A stretch of 64,000 nt of DNA from Monodelphis domestica (lineage: Eukaryota > Chordata > Mammalia > Didelphimorphia > Didelphidae). Under the pieces are notes generated by a model, which made no database searches, was not told the origin of the DNA, and saw only the letters and a list, made by a program, of their open reading frames with translations. This document shows, piece after piece, positions 39,434 through 50,749 of the stretch (the first letter of the stretch is position 1; every line of letters begins with the position of its first letter). The translations under genes were made by a program, and so were the position numbers. The stretch is taken from contig NC_077230.1 in the NCBI RefSeq assembly GCF_027887165.1, forward strand, positions 259,226,976 through 259,290,975, in the 5' to 3' direction.

Positions 39434-40417
39434 TCATGTTTCTCTTGCTTTCTGTGCTTGGATATCGAACTTTCCACAGAGCTCTGGTCTTTTCTTAGCA
39501 AATGCTTGGAAATCTTCTATTTTGTTGAATGCCCATACTTTCCCCTGGAAGTATATAGTCAGTTTTGCTGGGTAGTTGATTCTTGGTTGGAGACCCAGCT
39601 CTCTTGCCTTTCTAAATATCGTGTTCCATGCTTTGCGGTCTCTTAGTGTGTTAGCCGCTAAGTCATGTGTGATCCTAATGGGAGCCCCCTTATATCTGAA
39701 GCTCTTCTTCTTGTCTTCTTGTAGGATTTTCTCCTTTACTTGGAAGCTCTTGAATTTGGCAATTACATTCCTAGGCGTTGTCTTTTGGGGATTTAGTATA
39801 GAAGGTGTTCTATGAATCCTTTCTATTTCTATTTTGCCCCCTTGCTCCAGAACATGGGGGCAATTTTCTTTTATAATCTCCTCTAGAATAATATCCAATT
39901 TGTTGTTTACCTCTGGTTTTTCTGGGAGACCGATGATAGGGAGATTTTCTCGTCTTCCTCTGTTCTACAGGTCCATGACCTTCTCAGTGAGATATTTTAT
40001 GTTTTCTTCCAATTCATTAATTATTTGGGTTTGCTTTATTGATTCTTGCTGTTTTATCATCTCACTTTCTTCGAGGTGCTTAATTCTGGTCATTAGGGAC
40101 TGGATTTGCTTTTCAGCCTTGTCTGCCCTTCTATTGGATGCTTCGAGTTCTTTTTCCAATTGAGCAGTCTTATCTGTCAGACAGCTGATCTCTTTCTCCC
40201 AGTTTTCTTTCCAGAAGGTTTCCATCTTTTGGATAAGTTCCAGTTTGAGATCTTCCAGAGCTTGTTGATAGTTTCCATTTTGGGAGGCATGTTCTGAATT
40301 TTTTTGGATTTCCTCCTCATTCTCCTCTTTTCCTTGGGTACTTCCACCATAAAAGTTTTCAATAGTCACTTTTTTCCCTTTCTTCCTGGAGGCTTGATTT
40401 TGGGCCATGTGAGCCAT
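39434..40417 (-). pseudogene. L1 ORF1p: coiled-coil RNA-binding chaperone
   Basis: Encodes the L1 RNA-packaging trimer. Start ATG at 40,417 (MAHMAQNQASRKKGKK, basic N-terminus). Residues about 35-150 are rich in E, K, Q and L in heptad-like spacing (LEDLKLELIQKMETFWKENW, KAEKQIQSLMTRIKHLEESE), the coiled coil. An in-frame TAG at 39,965-39,967 sits at codon 151, in the DLENRGRREN-type junction to the RRM where a glutamate (GAG) is expected. The frame then stays open to 39,434 with NVIAKFKSFQVKEKIL, YKGAPIRITHDLAANTL and LGLQPRINYPAKL (RRM and C-terminal domain). Total 327 codons, normal for ORF1p. One nonsense change is the only disruption I see. Confidence 0.95.
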
Positions 40418-40977
40418 CCCTTTGGTGGTTTTATTTCCCTTTCCTTTTTGGTCTGGGGTCTGGGTTATAAGAGCGGTTTTTCTGTGAATTTAGGTTGCTT
40501 CAGACTAGTTCTTCCCAGCCTCGGAGCCCAGGTATTCAGCTCCGCCCAGATAATCAGCGCGCGTTGTTCAGCGCAGCCCGCCCCAAGTCCAGGTCCACTG
40601 GATTCTCCAGTGAAAGCGCCCTGAGAGGTTTTTTCCTGGCAGTCCCCTGATCCCAAGGACCCTGGAGTGCCCCCCCAGACAGAGACGCTCCCCACTCACT
40701 CGCTGTCCCGGTGAGCGCTCAGGTAGCTCACTCTGGTTTAGTGGGGGAGGTGGGGTGGGGGAAGGGCGGCTCAGTTCACTTTTCTGTGCAAGCTTTTCCT
40801 TCTTATTTTAGTGTGGAAATGTTCAAGCCCCACGTACCTTTGCCTCTGTGGGGTACTGGGGAGTCCTTCTGTTCCTCCAAAGGTGATTTTATGCTCCTTT
40901 GATGTAGTCTATTTCGTTCGGTGCTGGGGAGAGGAAGCATGCGGCGTCTAGATTGCAGCCATGATTACCCGGAAGTC
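40418..40977 (-). promoter_or_regulatory. L1 5' UTR / internal promoter
   Basis: 560 nt, GC-rich with many CpGs, in contrast to the rest of the window. On the sense strand it starts ACTTCCGGGTAATCATGGCT, with an ETS-like CTTCCGGG and a YY1-like ATCATGGC near the +1 position, comparable in placement to the YY1 site of human L1. Antisense open frames at 40,465-40,902 look incidental. Confidence 0.75.
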
Positions 40978-40994
40978 CAAGTGTTGTACTTTTT
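40978..40994. repeat. L1 target-site duplication (5' side)
   Basis: Exact copy of the 17-bp sequence at 34,562-34,578, abutting the L1 5' end. Confidence 0.95.
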
Positions 40995-41454
40995 AAAGTA
41001 CCTAGATTCATGCTTTTTATTACATAAATAAAAAAGCTTTTGGGCTATGAGGTATTTCAGTTGCAATTTCTGTTGTTCAGACAGGATACATGCTTTTATC
41101 AGGGTGGACATTTCAGGAAGAATGAAGCTCTTACATATCTTAGCAGATGATCTACATTTTTGTGATTTGTTGTGGAAACTGGGCCATAGGCTATAAATCC
41201 CAGAGCATCAGGCACTGCCACCAATGGAACCATAAGTTCAGTTTATTAATCATCATAATAATAATGTCTAGTATTTATATAGTCATTAATTAATAAAATA
41301 TTTTATGTAAGTTAATTCATTTAATCCTCACAATCAGTGGTATTAAACTCAAATAGAAACAGAATTTTTCTGGATTCAAGCTCTTCAAAAATAACACATA
41401 TTAATATTAAGTGGTATTATATATTATTCATTTTCTTAAACATTACCCAATAAC
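40995..41454. other. Intergenic, nothing recognised
   Basis: AT-rich, continuation of the pre-insertion locus (joins 34,561). Confidence 0.5.
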
Positions 41455-41690
41455 ATTTAAATATCATTTGTGGTGCATTTAGGATAACCAAAAGTATTAC
41501 AGATCTGCTCACAACAACCCTATGAGACAGAAGTTATTATTATTCCCATTTTACAAATGAGGAAACTGAGGCAGAGAGGTAAAGTGAAATGGCTAGGGTC
41601 ACAGACCTAGTATGTGGTTAAGGCAGAATTCCAAATTAGGTCTACTTGACTACAAGTCTTTGCATTATATCCAAAGATACTTTGCTCTCT
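41455..41690 (+). repeat. MIR SINE
   Basis: The best-preserved MIR in the window: ACAACCCTATGAGACAGAAG, CCCATTTTACAAATGAGGAA, ACTGAGGCAGAGAGGTAAAG and GGTCACAGACCTAGTATGTG. Confidence 0.85.
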
Positions 41691-42654
41691 CATAGTTTTT
41701 AAAATGCTAAATTTGAAGTATTAATGGAAACTCTAGTTAGATATGTAGCTCTAGTAACCTATTTGAAATGGAAAGCCAAAAGTTTAGGAATAATTACACA
41801 GGTTGAACAATGTATTAGACTCATAGATTGATCGAATGTTCATTTTCTGTCATTAATAAAATGTTTTAAACTATGTTTCTACAAGATTAGGTTAATATCT
41901 TCACTCTTAATAAAACAAAACCAATTTCCCCCCAACACAAAACCAAACACATCCCATAGTTGACCTTTTTGAAATGGTTGCACTTTTTGTATCTGTTCCC
42001 ATTTGAGAGTAATTTCACTAACAATTCCCAAGATAGCAGAGTTTTATTTATTTCTGCCCTCTACTGGATGGAGTCCAAGAAAATAATTATTGGAATTTTC
42101 CTTTATCCTTTAGTGCGCTAGATATTGAATTAACATTCTTTTTCTTGCTCCCTGATAAATAAAGACATGGGATAATATGTAAGTTTTTATGTTCTAGCTC
42201 CCCAGAGCACAGAGAATATGAAATTGGTTTATGTATCTTTAGAAAGATTCCTTTAAGAAAACCAAAATGAATCATAAAGATCCACAAATTCTTCATATAT
42301 ATTGTTTGATAAAATTCCAGCTCTGTGATTTAGAAAAAAAATGAACAGAAATCAAGTCAAAGGTGATTGTGTATATATATATATATATGCATATGTACAA
42401 GATATATTTAATAGTCCTTTAAGATGTATATAGGAGTTTACAAGTAACAGAATCAAGTTATTGCCTTATAATTCTGTTGCTAAGTAAATATAAAAACCTC
42501 TCTGCTTCTCTCAACCTCCCAATTTTCATTCTCTTGCTCTGAAACAGTAAAATTCAACACTATGAGAATTTGTGGAAAGATAATTTTAGTTTACGTTAAG
42601 ACTCCAATATTGATCTCTGTAAATTCTGAGATCAAAACCACCCCTTTTCCACCA
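41691..42654. other. Intergenic, AT-rich
   Basis: No gene supported. A short (AT)n patch at 42,373-42,388. A 69-codon minus-strand frame at 42,087-42,296 has no motif. Confidence 0.5.
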
Positions 42655-42775
42655 CAGTTCTATCTGTATCGTGTTCACTTTATAGAATATAAACTCTTTG
42701 AGGTCAGAGACTGCTCGTTATTTTTGTATTTTTTGTATCTCTTACACTTGATATAGTTTCTGGCCCACAAAAGGC
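42655..42775 (+). repeat. L2 LINE 3' end
   Basis: AATATAAACTCTTTGAGGTCAGAGAC and GGCCCACAAAAGGCTTTTAAAT follow the L2 3' end. Confidence 0.6.
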
Positions 42776-43924
42776 TTTTAAATACTAGCTCTTTCATTTA
42801 TTTATTTGTTCATTCATACTTTTGTACCAGGTACTGCCAAGGAGCAGACAGGCTCAGAGAGATGACCTCTAGTGATGGTAAACTCATTATTTTCTAGACA
42901 AGGCAGTCTCATTTTCAGATAATTCTACTAGAAATTTTTCCTTCCGTCAAAATGAAATATTCATTTTTGAAACTTCCTTTCATTATTCTTAGTTTTTTAC
43001 TGTGACCAAAGAGAGCAAGTTATAAGAAATCCTTAATAATTTACTTCATAACAACCAAACTGAACATGGTACCATTAGAAAATAACATTTATCATATTGT
43101 TTAAACTTAATCACATTTAGAATGAAAATTATTACTGCATTATGATAAATTAATTTCCCTTTTTTTTACTGATATAGAAGTAAATAAATATTTAACCAAC
43201 CTCTACTATTTTCCTAGAATTAGAAGAGACAAAAAATCTGCAAAATAAATTTAAAATTACAAGTTTAAAATACAAGACTTACTTTCAGGGAATTTACAAC
43301 ATCAATGAGATGCTAAGACATATATTTAAAATATAATACAATAGGAATTTACATGTTATGTCTATTTTTTTCATTCAAAATCAGAGATGGGTAGGATTTC
43401 TATGACCTGCAATAGATTCAAGGAGAATGTGGGAATTGAATTTGATGTTTAAAAATGATTAATTTTGGCTCAGGGATTAGGATACAGAAAGACCTTTTGG
43501 AAAAGTAGGAAGTTTGTGTATATGTATTTGTTTCAGGAAGAAATAAGACAAATTTGGATAGACAAAACAGCACTGGATTCTTTGGAGTTTTGCAAATGTA
43601 GAAGATAGAATCAATCCTGTGGACAACTAGGAACCACTCTTATTTGGCATGCTAAAAGGAATATCTTAAGACTGTTGTGACATCCCTCCACTTCAGATAA
43701 AAATTATATTCAGATGCCTCACTGTGGAAAATTTTGGAGCAAGGAGATATGTTAAATTACTATCACAGATTAGTCATTCAGTGATTAGGCATTAGGCTAT
43801 AGGTTATGGAGACCTGAAGTAGAGAGGAAAGGGTGAATCCTTGAAAAAAAAGACGATATGTCTCAGGAACATTACAGATGTGGAAGAAAAAAGTCAAAGA
43901 CAATAAAAATATCAAATCTCTAGA
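42776..43924. other. Intergenic, AT-rich
   Basis: No gene supported; 43,380-43,700 may be an old interspersed repeat fragment (GGAATTGAATTTGATGTTTAA ... AGGAAGTTTGTGT) I cannot classify. Confidence 0.4.
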
Positions 43925-44040
43925 GGGAGTAGCAGTAGAACTTCTGGTTGCCAAGACAGTGGATTAGAAAATACTCAGTCTGTCAACTACCCTACAAATG
44001 GCCACTGAAGAACAGAGATATCTCAAAATGAATCCAGGAT

Positions 44041-44239
44041 GGGGCAGCTGGTTAGCTCAGTGGATTTAGAGCCAGGCCTAGAGATGGGAGGTCCTAGGTT
44101 CAAATTTGTCCTCAGACACTTCCCAGCTGTGTGACCCTGGGCAAGTCACAACCCCCTTGCCTAGCCCTTACCACTCTTCTGTCTTGGAACCACAAAGTAT
44201 TGATTCCAAAACAGAAGGTAAAGGTTTATAAAAAAAAAA
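44041..44239 (+). repeat. tRNA-derived marsupial SINE inside the HAL1-like element
   Basis: A-box-like TAGCTCAGTGGATTTAG, B-box-like GGTTCAAATTTG, tail of nine A. The TSD (AAAATGAATCCAGGATGG at 44,025-44,042 and AAAATTAAACCAGGATGG at 44,236-44,253) matches 16 of 18 positions, and the host element reads through across it. So the SINE is younger than the HAL1-like element. Confidence 0.9.
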
Positions 44240-45598
44240 TTAAACCAGGATGGCAGAATCCACAGAAGAAGGAATGAATCTGTAATCTGGCCAAGAACAA
44301 CATGTAGAAAAAACAAGCAAGACTCATCTCATCTTGCTGCATTAAGAGGAAAGAGTACTGAATAAGCCTCAGTGAACTCAGATACAATAAAGTGCAAGTT
44401 ACAGAAGAAACAGTATAACTGGTTTGGTCCAACCTCAGCAGGATAAGAGAAGAAATCAACACAATTAGGAACAGGCAGCAGTGGGAGGAATTCAGTCCAG
44501 TAAGATCCAATGTTGCCAAGATTAGGAAGCACTGAACTTCAATCAGTGCAAAAAACTTAGGCAAAATTAAGGAACAAAATAACCTTAAAAATGAGCAAAA
44601 GAAAGAGGAAAAGTCCAACACTAGAAAAATCTTTCAGCAAAAAGATGAACAAAATTTAAGCTTAGAAGAGGACAGCAATGGAAAAATGAAAATGTGTGAA
44701 ACCTCAAAGGAAAAATGTAAAATGATGCCAATTCCTAAATGAATTCCTGGAAGAGTCCTCCCCAAAAAGGGGGGGGGGGACAAATAACAAGAGACTTTGA
44801 TGAAAAATTAGAAAAGATAATGATAGAAAATAGCAATGGCTTAGAGGAAAATGTTACCAAAGAATACAATTCCCTAATAAAGGCAATATGATACTTCAAA
44901 TAGGAAATAACTTCCTAAGAAAGGAAGTACAATGCACCAAAGGAAAAAAAAATGATTCATGAAAGATTAGAATTGGACAAATGGAAATTAAATATTAGGA
45001 AACAATAAAACAAATGAAAAAAAATGAAAAAAAATGATTTTTTACTGGAAAAACAACTGATCTGGAAAATAGTTCCAGAAGAGATATCCTAAGAATCATG
45101 AGATTGACTGAAAGTCATGATCAAAAAAGAGAAAAAAGAACATGAACACCATATTGAAAAAATGATCAGGGAAATCTGCTCTTGAACAAGAGAAGAAAGT
45201 AGAAAATGAAATAATTCACCAATGAACTCTGGAAAGTAATCTCAGTACTTTTATAGCCAAATTCAAGAACTTCCAAGCCAAGGAGAAAATACATAATCAG
45301 CCAAAAAAAATAAAATATTGTGAAACCACAATCAGGATTAAAGAGGATTAAGCTACTTCTACATTAAAGCATCAGAAAGTGAGGGAAATGATATTCTGGA
45401 AGGCAAATGATGTAAGGCCTACAACAAAGAATCTGTACCCAGAAAAACTGAGCATAATCCTCCAGAGAAAGAAATGGATATTTAGTGAAATAGAAGACTT
45501 CTAGGTATTCTTGATGAAAAGACCAGAGTTAAAAAAGAAAAGTTAACGAGTGAATTCAACACTCAAGAGAATCATAAAAAGGTAAATAGAAAAAAAAA

Positions 45599-45945
45599 AC
45601 TTAAAGGAATCAGTGGGGATAAACTAATCTCATCCAAGACATCAGAAAATAAAACCTATGATACTTAAGATTTCTATGATGTAAGAGATATCTAAGGTAT
45701 TTAATATACTTAAGAAAGTCAAGGGAAACAACGGATTAAATTCTTTCCTTGGGAATGTTGGTAAGTAGAATATTTAAGATACTTATCATGGAAGATGTAT
45801 TTAAAATACTTTAAAGTAATCAAGGGGAAAATGGCATTAAACTGATTGCATCAGTAGTAAGAAGGTGATAACTATGATGCTTAATATCTATATGATTCTT
45901 GAAGTATTTAAAATATCTAAAGTACTTGTGATATTTAAGGTAATG
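45599..45945. repeat. Diverged ~105-bp tandem units within the HAL1-like element
   Basis: Three imperfect units begin at 45,599 (CTTAAAGGAATCAGTGGGGA), 45,710 (CTTAAGAAAGTCAAGGGAAA) and 45,811 (CTTTAAAGTAATCAAGGGGA), each followed by the same order of TTAAA(C/T), then AAGAT/TATTTAAxATACTT words. Confidence 0.65.
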
Positions 45946-46450
45946 AAGAAGATAGTTGAGAACTTTTTTCATTCTTATACCAATGAATAGTAACATGTAT
46001 AAAGAGAGATCAGGGAGTACGTTGAGTATGATGGGATGATATTGCCCCCCCCAAAAAAAAATCAATGAATAAGTCTTGGAATATATTAGGGAAAAGAAAT
46101 AAAGGAAATATTTTTTTTTTGAGTAAAATGACTCATGTAAGGAATCATGTAAGAATCTCTACATTAGGGAAGTTGGGGAAGGTGGTAGTGGAAAATGCTT
46201 AAACCTTGTTTTCTTCAGAATTGACACAAATTGGGAACAATATTCACACATTCAGTGAGGTAAAGAAGTTCATCTTGCCCACTATGGAAGGAAAACAGAA
46301 AGGAGGAACAAAAAAAGGGAGGATCATCAGTGGAAGGAGAGTAAACAGACAAAAATATCTGTGAACAGGATAAAGGTTGGAATGAGAGAAACCGAAAGCT
46401 AAACCAGAGGAGAAAAAGTAATGGCATGCCCAGTCAAAGGAGAGAAAAGT

Positions 46451-47996
46451 AATTCTATTGAAGAAAATGAAGAAATTGGAAAGTGTAGTCAGAGTTTCTG
46501 TATTTTAAGATAAAAATGATGAATTTTATATTAGATGTTTAAAGAAACTCAAATGGAAATGTTAAATAGGAGTAGAATCTGATTTTATCACCTATTGAAG
46601 CTTTGCTTTACACACAGAATGATGAGTTCTTTGATACACTGATGTCCTATTATTGAATTTTCTCAAATTGTGTACAGACTATTTTAGGTCCCATTCACTC
46701 TGCTTTTTACTGTTTGATTTAAACAAGTCATTTGGGGTTCACAAGTTATTTTGCTGTGGTAAAAGCTACCAAACAGAACTTAAAATCTCTCAGGTTGTTC
46801 TGATCTTCTTTAGGTGCAAAGAGGTTATTTTTAATTCCCTAAGCCTGAACATGTCCCTTTTAAAACCATAAACAGCAATCTCAACACACATGCATGTTAA
46901 CAAAGCTTTTTCAGACTCTCAAGATGTGAAATACCTAGGACAAGATAAAATCAATACAACAACACACAACAAAATTGATGTATCATTAGTCAGAAAACAA
47001 CTTGGAGCCAAATGGTTATTAGAAGAAAATATGTGAGGTGCACAGGTAAGGATATAAATGCACTGTTATCTATGGCAAAATGGAGGTAAAACTTAAAGCA
47101 TAAAAAGACAACACAAAAGGCAAACTCCTCAGAGTGGCTACAAGTCTCCAAAACGAAGTGCTAAAGGCCTTTTAAGAAGATTTTCTTTTGATTACCAGGA
47201 TCAAATGAATTCCAAAAGAACGAATATATCAGCTAGTATGCTAGTACTTTGTAATAATTATGTAGAGCTTTCTCATTACATTAAAAACATCAGACCAAAG
47301 TAAAAAGTATCCAGCCATAATAGGTTGTACATAGTATAGCTGTCAATGGATGCACATTGATAATTTGTGGATGCTCCTATTAACAATATAATGTAAAAAT
47401 ACATATTTTCATAAGATGTTCACCATGTCACCTCTCTCACTTTTTATCTACTTGTTTCTCAGGCATCTTTTATTGTAATTTTACCTTCGAATTAAACTAG
47501 GTGCTTGCAGTAGCACTTTAAAAAAATGAAATATGTCACAGTAAGGAAGTATATGATGAAATACTTGTCCTTCCTTATAATATCCCCATTCTAAATATGT
47601 CTCTATTTGATAGCAATGGTTTGTGTTAGGAATCAGTTTTTACAAGCATAAAGGTACTTTGTAATTGGCACCCATATAAAAAGTAACTTGAGATGACTGA
47701 AAAGTAAACTAAATAATATAGTTTCCAGCCAAGTAAGATTTTTCCTGACTAAGAGTCAATTGATAAGAATAGATAAAAATGTTTTGGGGAGATTAAAGAA
47801 GGGTTAAAGAATGGATAAAGAGTAAGGAGAAAATAATAGAGGATATTGACCTATAGTCTCTTCTAAAATTTGTGTTTTCAAAATGTGAATTTGTTCCAAT
47901 GTGATATAAGGCGACAATTTGAGTATAACACAATTTTTTGTTTACTTTTGCTGGATTTTTTGGGGGGAGAGATCATAAGAGAAAAATTAGTCTTAC
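46451..47996. other. Intergenic, AT-rich
   Basis: No gene supported. Open frame 46,653-46,871 (72 codons) shows no motif. Confidence 0.5.
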
Positions 47997-48093
47997 CTAA
48001 AACTTTTGTTCCATCTTTCTTTATAGTTTCAGATACCCCTTCTTCCACCATTTCATGAAAAGCCCCAAGCTCTAAATATTCTAACACCCACTT
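47997..48093 (-). other. Candidate short exon, unidentified
   Basis: On the minus strand a stop-free 97-nt block encodes a protein-like peptide (LEYLELGAFHEMVEEG, then VSETIKKDGTKVL). It ends in TTTTAG followed by GTAAGA, a good 5' splice site, and begins after TTTGCTATAG, an acceptor AG with a weak pyrimidine tract. I do not recognise the peptide and see no other exon nearby. A 31-codon open block is easily produced by chance, so this is only a lead. Confidence 0.2.
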
Positions 48094-48764
48094 CTATAGC
48101 AAATTTCAGGTATTTTTTTAAAAGATAAATATTTATTTTATTATGGTACATTAGGAGCATTGACAGAGGAGAGCTCTCACAAATTCCCATCTTTCTGTTC
48201 TAACTGCCCCACTTCTCCCTCCCATCTTTTCTTGAAATACATTTAACTATGGCCAATAGTCTTGTATAGAAATTGAGAATTGCAAGTCTTCCTAGGCCAT
48301 ACTGTCTCTATGGTCACTGATTTTGCTAGCCAAAGGAATTGGAGTAGTGAGTCACTTCCAGAGACTTTACCACTATTTAGTGTAGTATTTATATATTTGT
48401 TGACTATTTAACATGTATAAAACTGGGTTGCTACCTTTATTAAGTTCCTATTCTTTTTAACAGACCTTCCAAAGTTCTTGTGTTTTGTTCCTCAACGTTA
48501 TTCTCCCCACAATCGAAATGATTTCTGTTGCTGGGTTTTACATAGCACCTATTATTTTTTAAGAGTGAGTATATTGTGTTATAGTGAAACTGACTTCATT
48601 TAATGGAACATCAGGAAGTGGTCAATAAAGAATTCTGGTGAATATGACTACAGGAGGTAACACGGGAGCATGATACTTCCAATTTTATGCAAGCAAAGTT
48701 CTAAAATAGATTAATAAATTAAATAGAACAACAAATCAAAATGTAAATTCAGATAGTGAACCCA
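48094..48764. other. Intergenic, nothing recognised
   Basis: AT-rich; no open frame or repeat supported. Confidence 0.5.
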
Positions 48765-48960
48765 GTGTTTATTTAGTGTTCACTTCATATGTTGAACTAA
48801 TTACTTTACAAATCTCATTTGATTCTCAAAACAACAAAAGAAGAAAGATATTGGAGACAACTGAAATAGACAAAAGTTAATGACTTGCCTAGAAATCACA
48901 TAGGTGGTCAATATGAGGACAGATTTGAACTCATATCTTCCTGCCTCAAGGCCCTTAATC
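48765..48960 (+). repeat. MIR-like SINE
   Basis: TTACTTTACAAATCTCATTTG, TTAATGACTTGCCTAGAAATC and ATTTGAACTCATATCTTCCTG in MIR order. Confidence 0.7.
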
Positions 48961-49107
48961 CAATCAAAGTCTGCACAAATAAGCACTCAGAAGCTAAAGG
49001 TATTATAAAATAAGTCCTTCCAGAAAACTCAGAAAAATTTCCAGTAATTAATTTCCTTAGGTTCATAACATTTCTCAGTCTTATTTTTCTCATCTGTAAA
49101 ATGGGGA

Positions 49108-49308
49108 TGGGAGTCCTAGGTGATGCAGTGGCCTCAGATACTTATTTTGTGTGATCCTAGGCAAGTCACCTCACCCTATTTGCTTCTGTTTCCTCAATTA
49201 TAAATCAGCTGGAGAAATAAATAGCAAACACCTCCATAAAAAAAACCAAATAAGGTCAGAAAGAATTGGACATGACTTAAAAATTACTGAACAGCAATGA
49301 AAAGAAAG
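49108..49308 (+). repeat. MAR1-type marsupial SINE
   Basis: CTAGGTGATGCAGTGGCC head, AGGCAAGTCACCTCACCC, CAGCTGGAGAAATAAATAGC and the tail GAAAGAATTGGACATGACTT ... ACTGAACAGC, which is the RTE-like 3' end of this family. Somewhat diverged. Confidence 0.75.
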
Positions 49309-49564
49309 AAACTATTGTTGTCTCCATAAAATGAAAAATTACATGTAAAGTGTTTTATAAACCTGACATGCCATATGAATTAATTAGAAGCGCAAAGTAA
49401 TAATAGGAAATAGAAACCTTATTAATTACATGATTATTTTGCATTTACATAAAATATTATAGTACAAATTTGCATATGCATGGGTATATATGTACATATA
49501 GCTATATTTTTTCATATATATATATATATCCATAAATAATTTGTTGATTATACTACTATGTATT

Positions 49565-49655
49565 TATTTTGTCTACCAATAGAATGTGAAGCAACTAGTA
49601 CAGTTCCTGGGTCATAAAAATGATTTAATAAACGATTATTGACTAATTAACTAAC
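49565..49655 (+). repeat. L2 LINE 3' end
   Basis: TAGAATGTGAAGCAACTAG, CCTGGGTCATAAAAATGATT and AATAAACGATTATTGA fit the L2 terminus. AT-rich low-complexity sequence (49,735-49,815, ATT/TAA repeats) follows. Confidence 0.5.
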
Positions 49656-49839
49656 TGATTGAAGAGTAATTGAAATAGAACTTTAGCTGATGGTTATAAT
49701 AATATATACTTAAAATTTCGTATTAAAATTAAGTTGGATTATTATTATTAATATTAAATTTATTTTATTATATTATTATATATTTATATATAATAATATA
49801 ATAAAATATAACTTTAATATTAAAATTAAAAATAAGAGT

Positions 49840-50010
49840 TGGAAAGGACATTTATCAGCAAACAACTTCACCTTAAATATGAGGAAACTAAAGCCTTGGA
49901 AAGATGAAGCAATCTTTATTTGAAGAAGTTCATATTCTGATTTTTACCATATCTGGTACTAGAACTCAGGTGTCTTGATTCCTACTCCTTTATGTTTCTA
50001 CTATACATCC
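49840..50010 (+). repeat. MIR-related SINE
   Basis: AGAGTTGGAAAGGACATTTAT, TATGAGGAAACTAAAGCC and AGAACTCAGGTGTCTTGATTC in MIR-related order. Confidence 0.6.
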
Positions 50011-50749
50011 TTTCTCATTAATGTTCCCACATTCCTCTTCCTTTAATAGATTAGGTTTTATATTCTAAATGACTGATTAAAATATTTATATCTCCCATTG
50101 AAGAAAGGAGATAGGGGAAGACAGAAGGATTAGCTTATTGTTCTAAGAAGAAATCCCTTAACATCACTAAACAACATGGCAAAATGGATCAGAAGAAAGT
50201 TCTGTAATATTGTTAATATGCAATCAAAAGTTACAGAAAAGGAACAATTTTTAAAATAAAAAATCAAATAGGTTAGAAGAGAGTCATATTCCTGAATACT
50301 TAGGTTTATTATATATCATCCATATATACACATGTATGAATATATAATCATATATTTGCATATGATCTTGTAAAATAAATCTTTTCTCAATATATTTGAG
50401 ATTCATTAAGTTAAAATTAAATGTCAATAAAATATTACATTTTAAGAGGATTATTAAAAGTCAAACGAAGTAAAGGAATAAAGAGGATACAAAATAAAGA
50501 CCCCCATGCCCATGGCTGATTAGCCCATTTAAAATCCCCACACTTAGCTTACCACCACCACCACCATGCTCACTGCAAGCCAGAGACTGGGAAGCTCTAT
50601 GTCCCAGTCTAATATCCCCTGTCTACAGGAAGTACATAATGACAGAAAGTCAGTGGGCTCAAGGGAAATGTAGTTCTTTTTTTAGGGTAACGGATTTTAA
50701 ATTATACAGTCTATATATTATAAATATTTATAATATGTGGGAATAAATA
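50011..50749. other. Intergenic
   Basis: No gene supported. 50,500-50,680 is a GC-richer patch with a short (ACC)n run at 50,551-50,566; nature unknown. Confidence 0.5.

Larger units (their letters stand above)
34579..40977 (-). mobile_element. Full-length young LINE-1
   Basis: Complete 6.4-kb L1 on the minus strand: 5' UTR 40,977-40,418, ORF1 40,417-39,434, inter-ORF spacer 39,433-38,748, ORF2 38,747-34,940, 3' UTR 34,939-34,579 with an A tail. It is bracketed by exact 17-bp TSDs, so it is a single undisturbed insertion. Both ORFs carry few lesions: one nonsense codon in ORF1, one in ORF2, plus one clear frameshift in ORF2. It belongs to the same subfamily as the copies at 32.2 and 55.3 kb. 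Confidence 0.97.
43925..46450 (+). mobile_element. HAL1-like (half-L1) element, ORF1-type, old
   Basis: Starts with an L1-type 5' end (ACTTCTGGTTGCCAAGAC near 43,939). 44,640-45,300 is a decayed ORF1: an E/K-rich coiled-coil region followed at 45,062-45,109 by a readable LENSSRRDILRIMRLT, equivalent to the coiled coil-RRM junction of L1 ORF1p. Downstream is not ORF2 but purine-rich sequence matching the L1 inter-ORF spacer: GAGTATGATGGGATGATATT at 46,022 has its reverse complement near 58,010 in an old L1. ORF1 plus spacer without ORF2 is the HAL1 plan. Many stops and frameshifts. A 3'-truncated ordinary L1 is the alternative. Confidence 0.62.

Noticed and set aside
35109-40902. Plus-strand open frames of 60-161 codons across the L1 (for example 36,640-36,972; 37,519-37,899; 39,161-39,646; 40,304-40,624)
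   Set aside because: They lie antisense to L1 ORF1, spacer and ORF2, and recur antisense in the sister copy at 55.7-57.6 kb. Shadows of the real frames.
34218-44239. tRNA genes suggested by A/B-box matches at 34.2 and 44.0 kb
   Set aside because: The boxes belong to tRNA-derived SINEs with A-rich tails and TSDs; no cloverleaf with an anticodon arm is evident.
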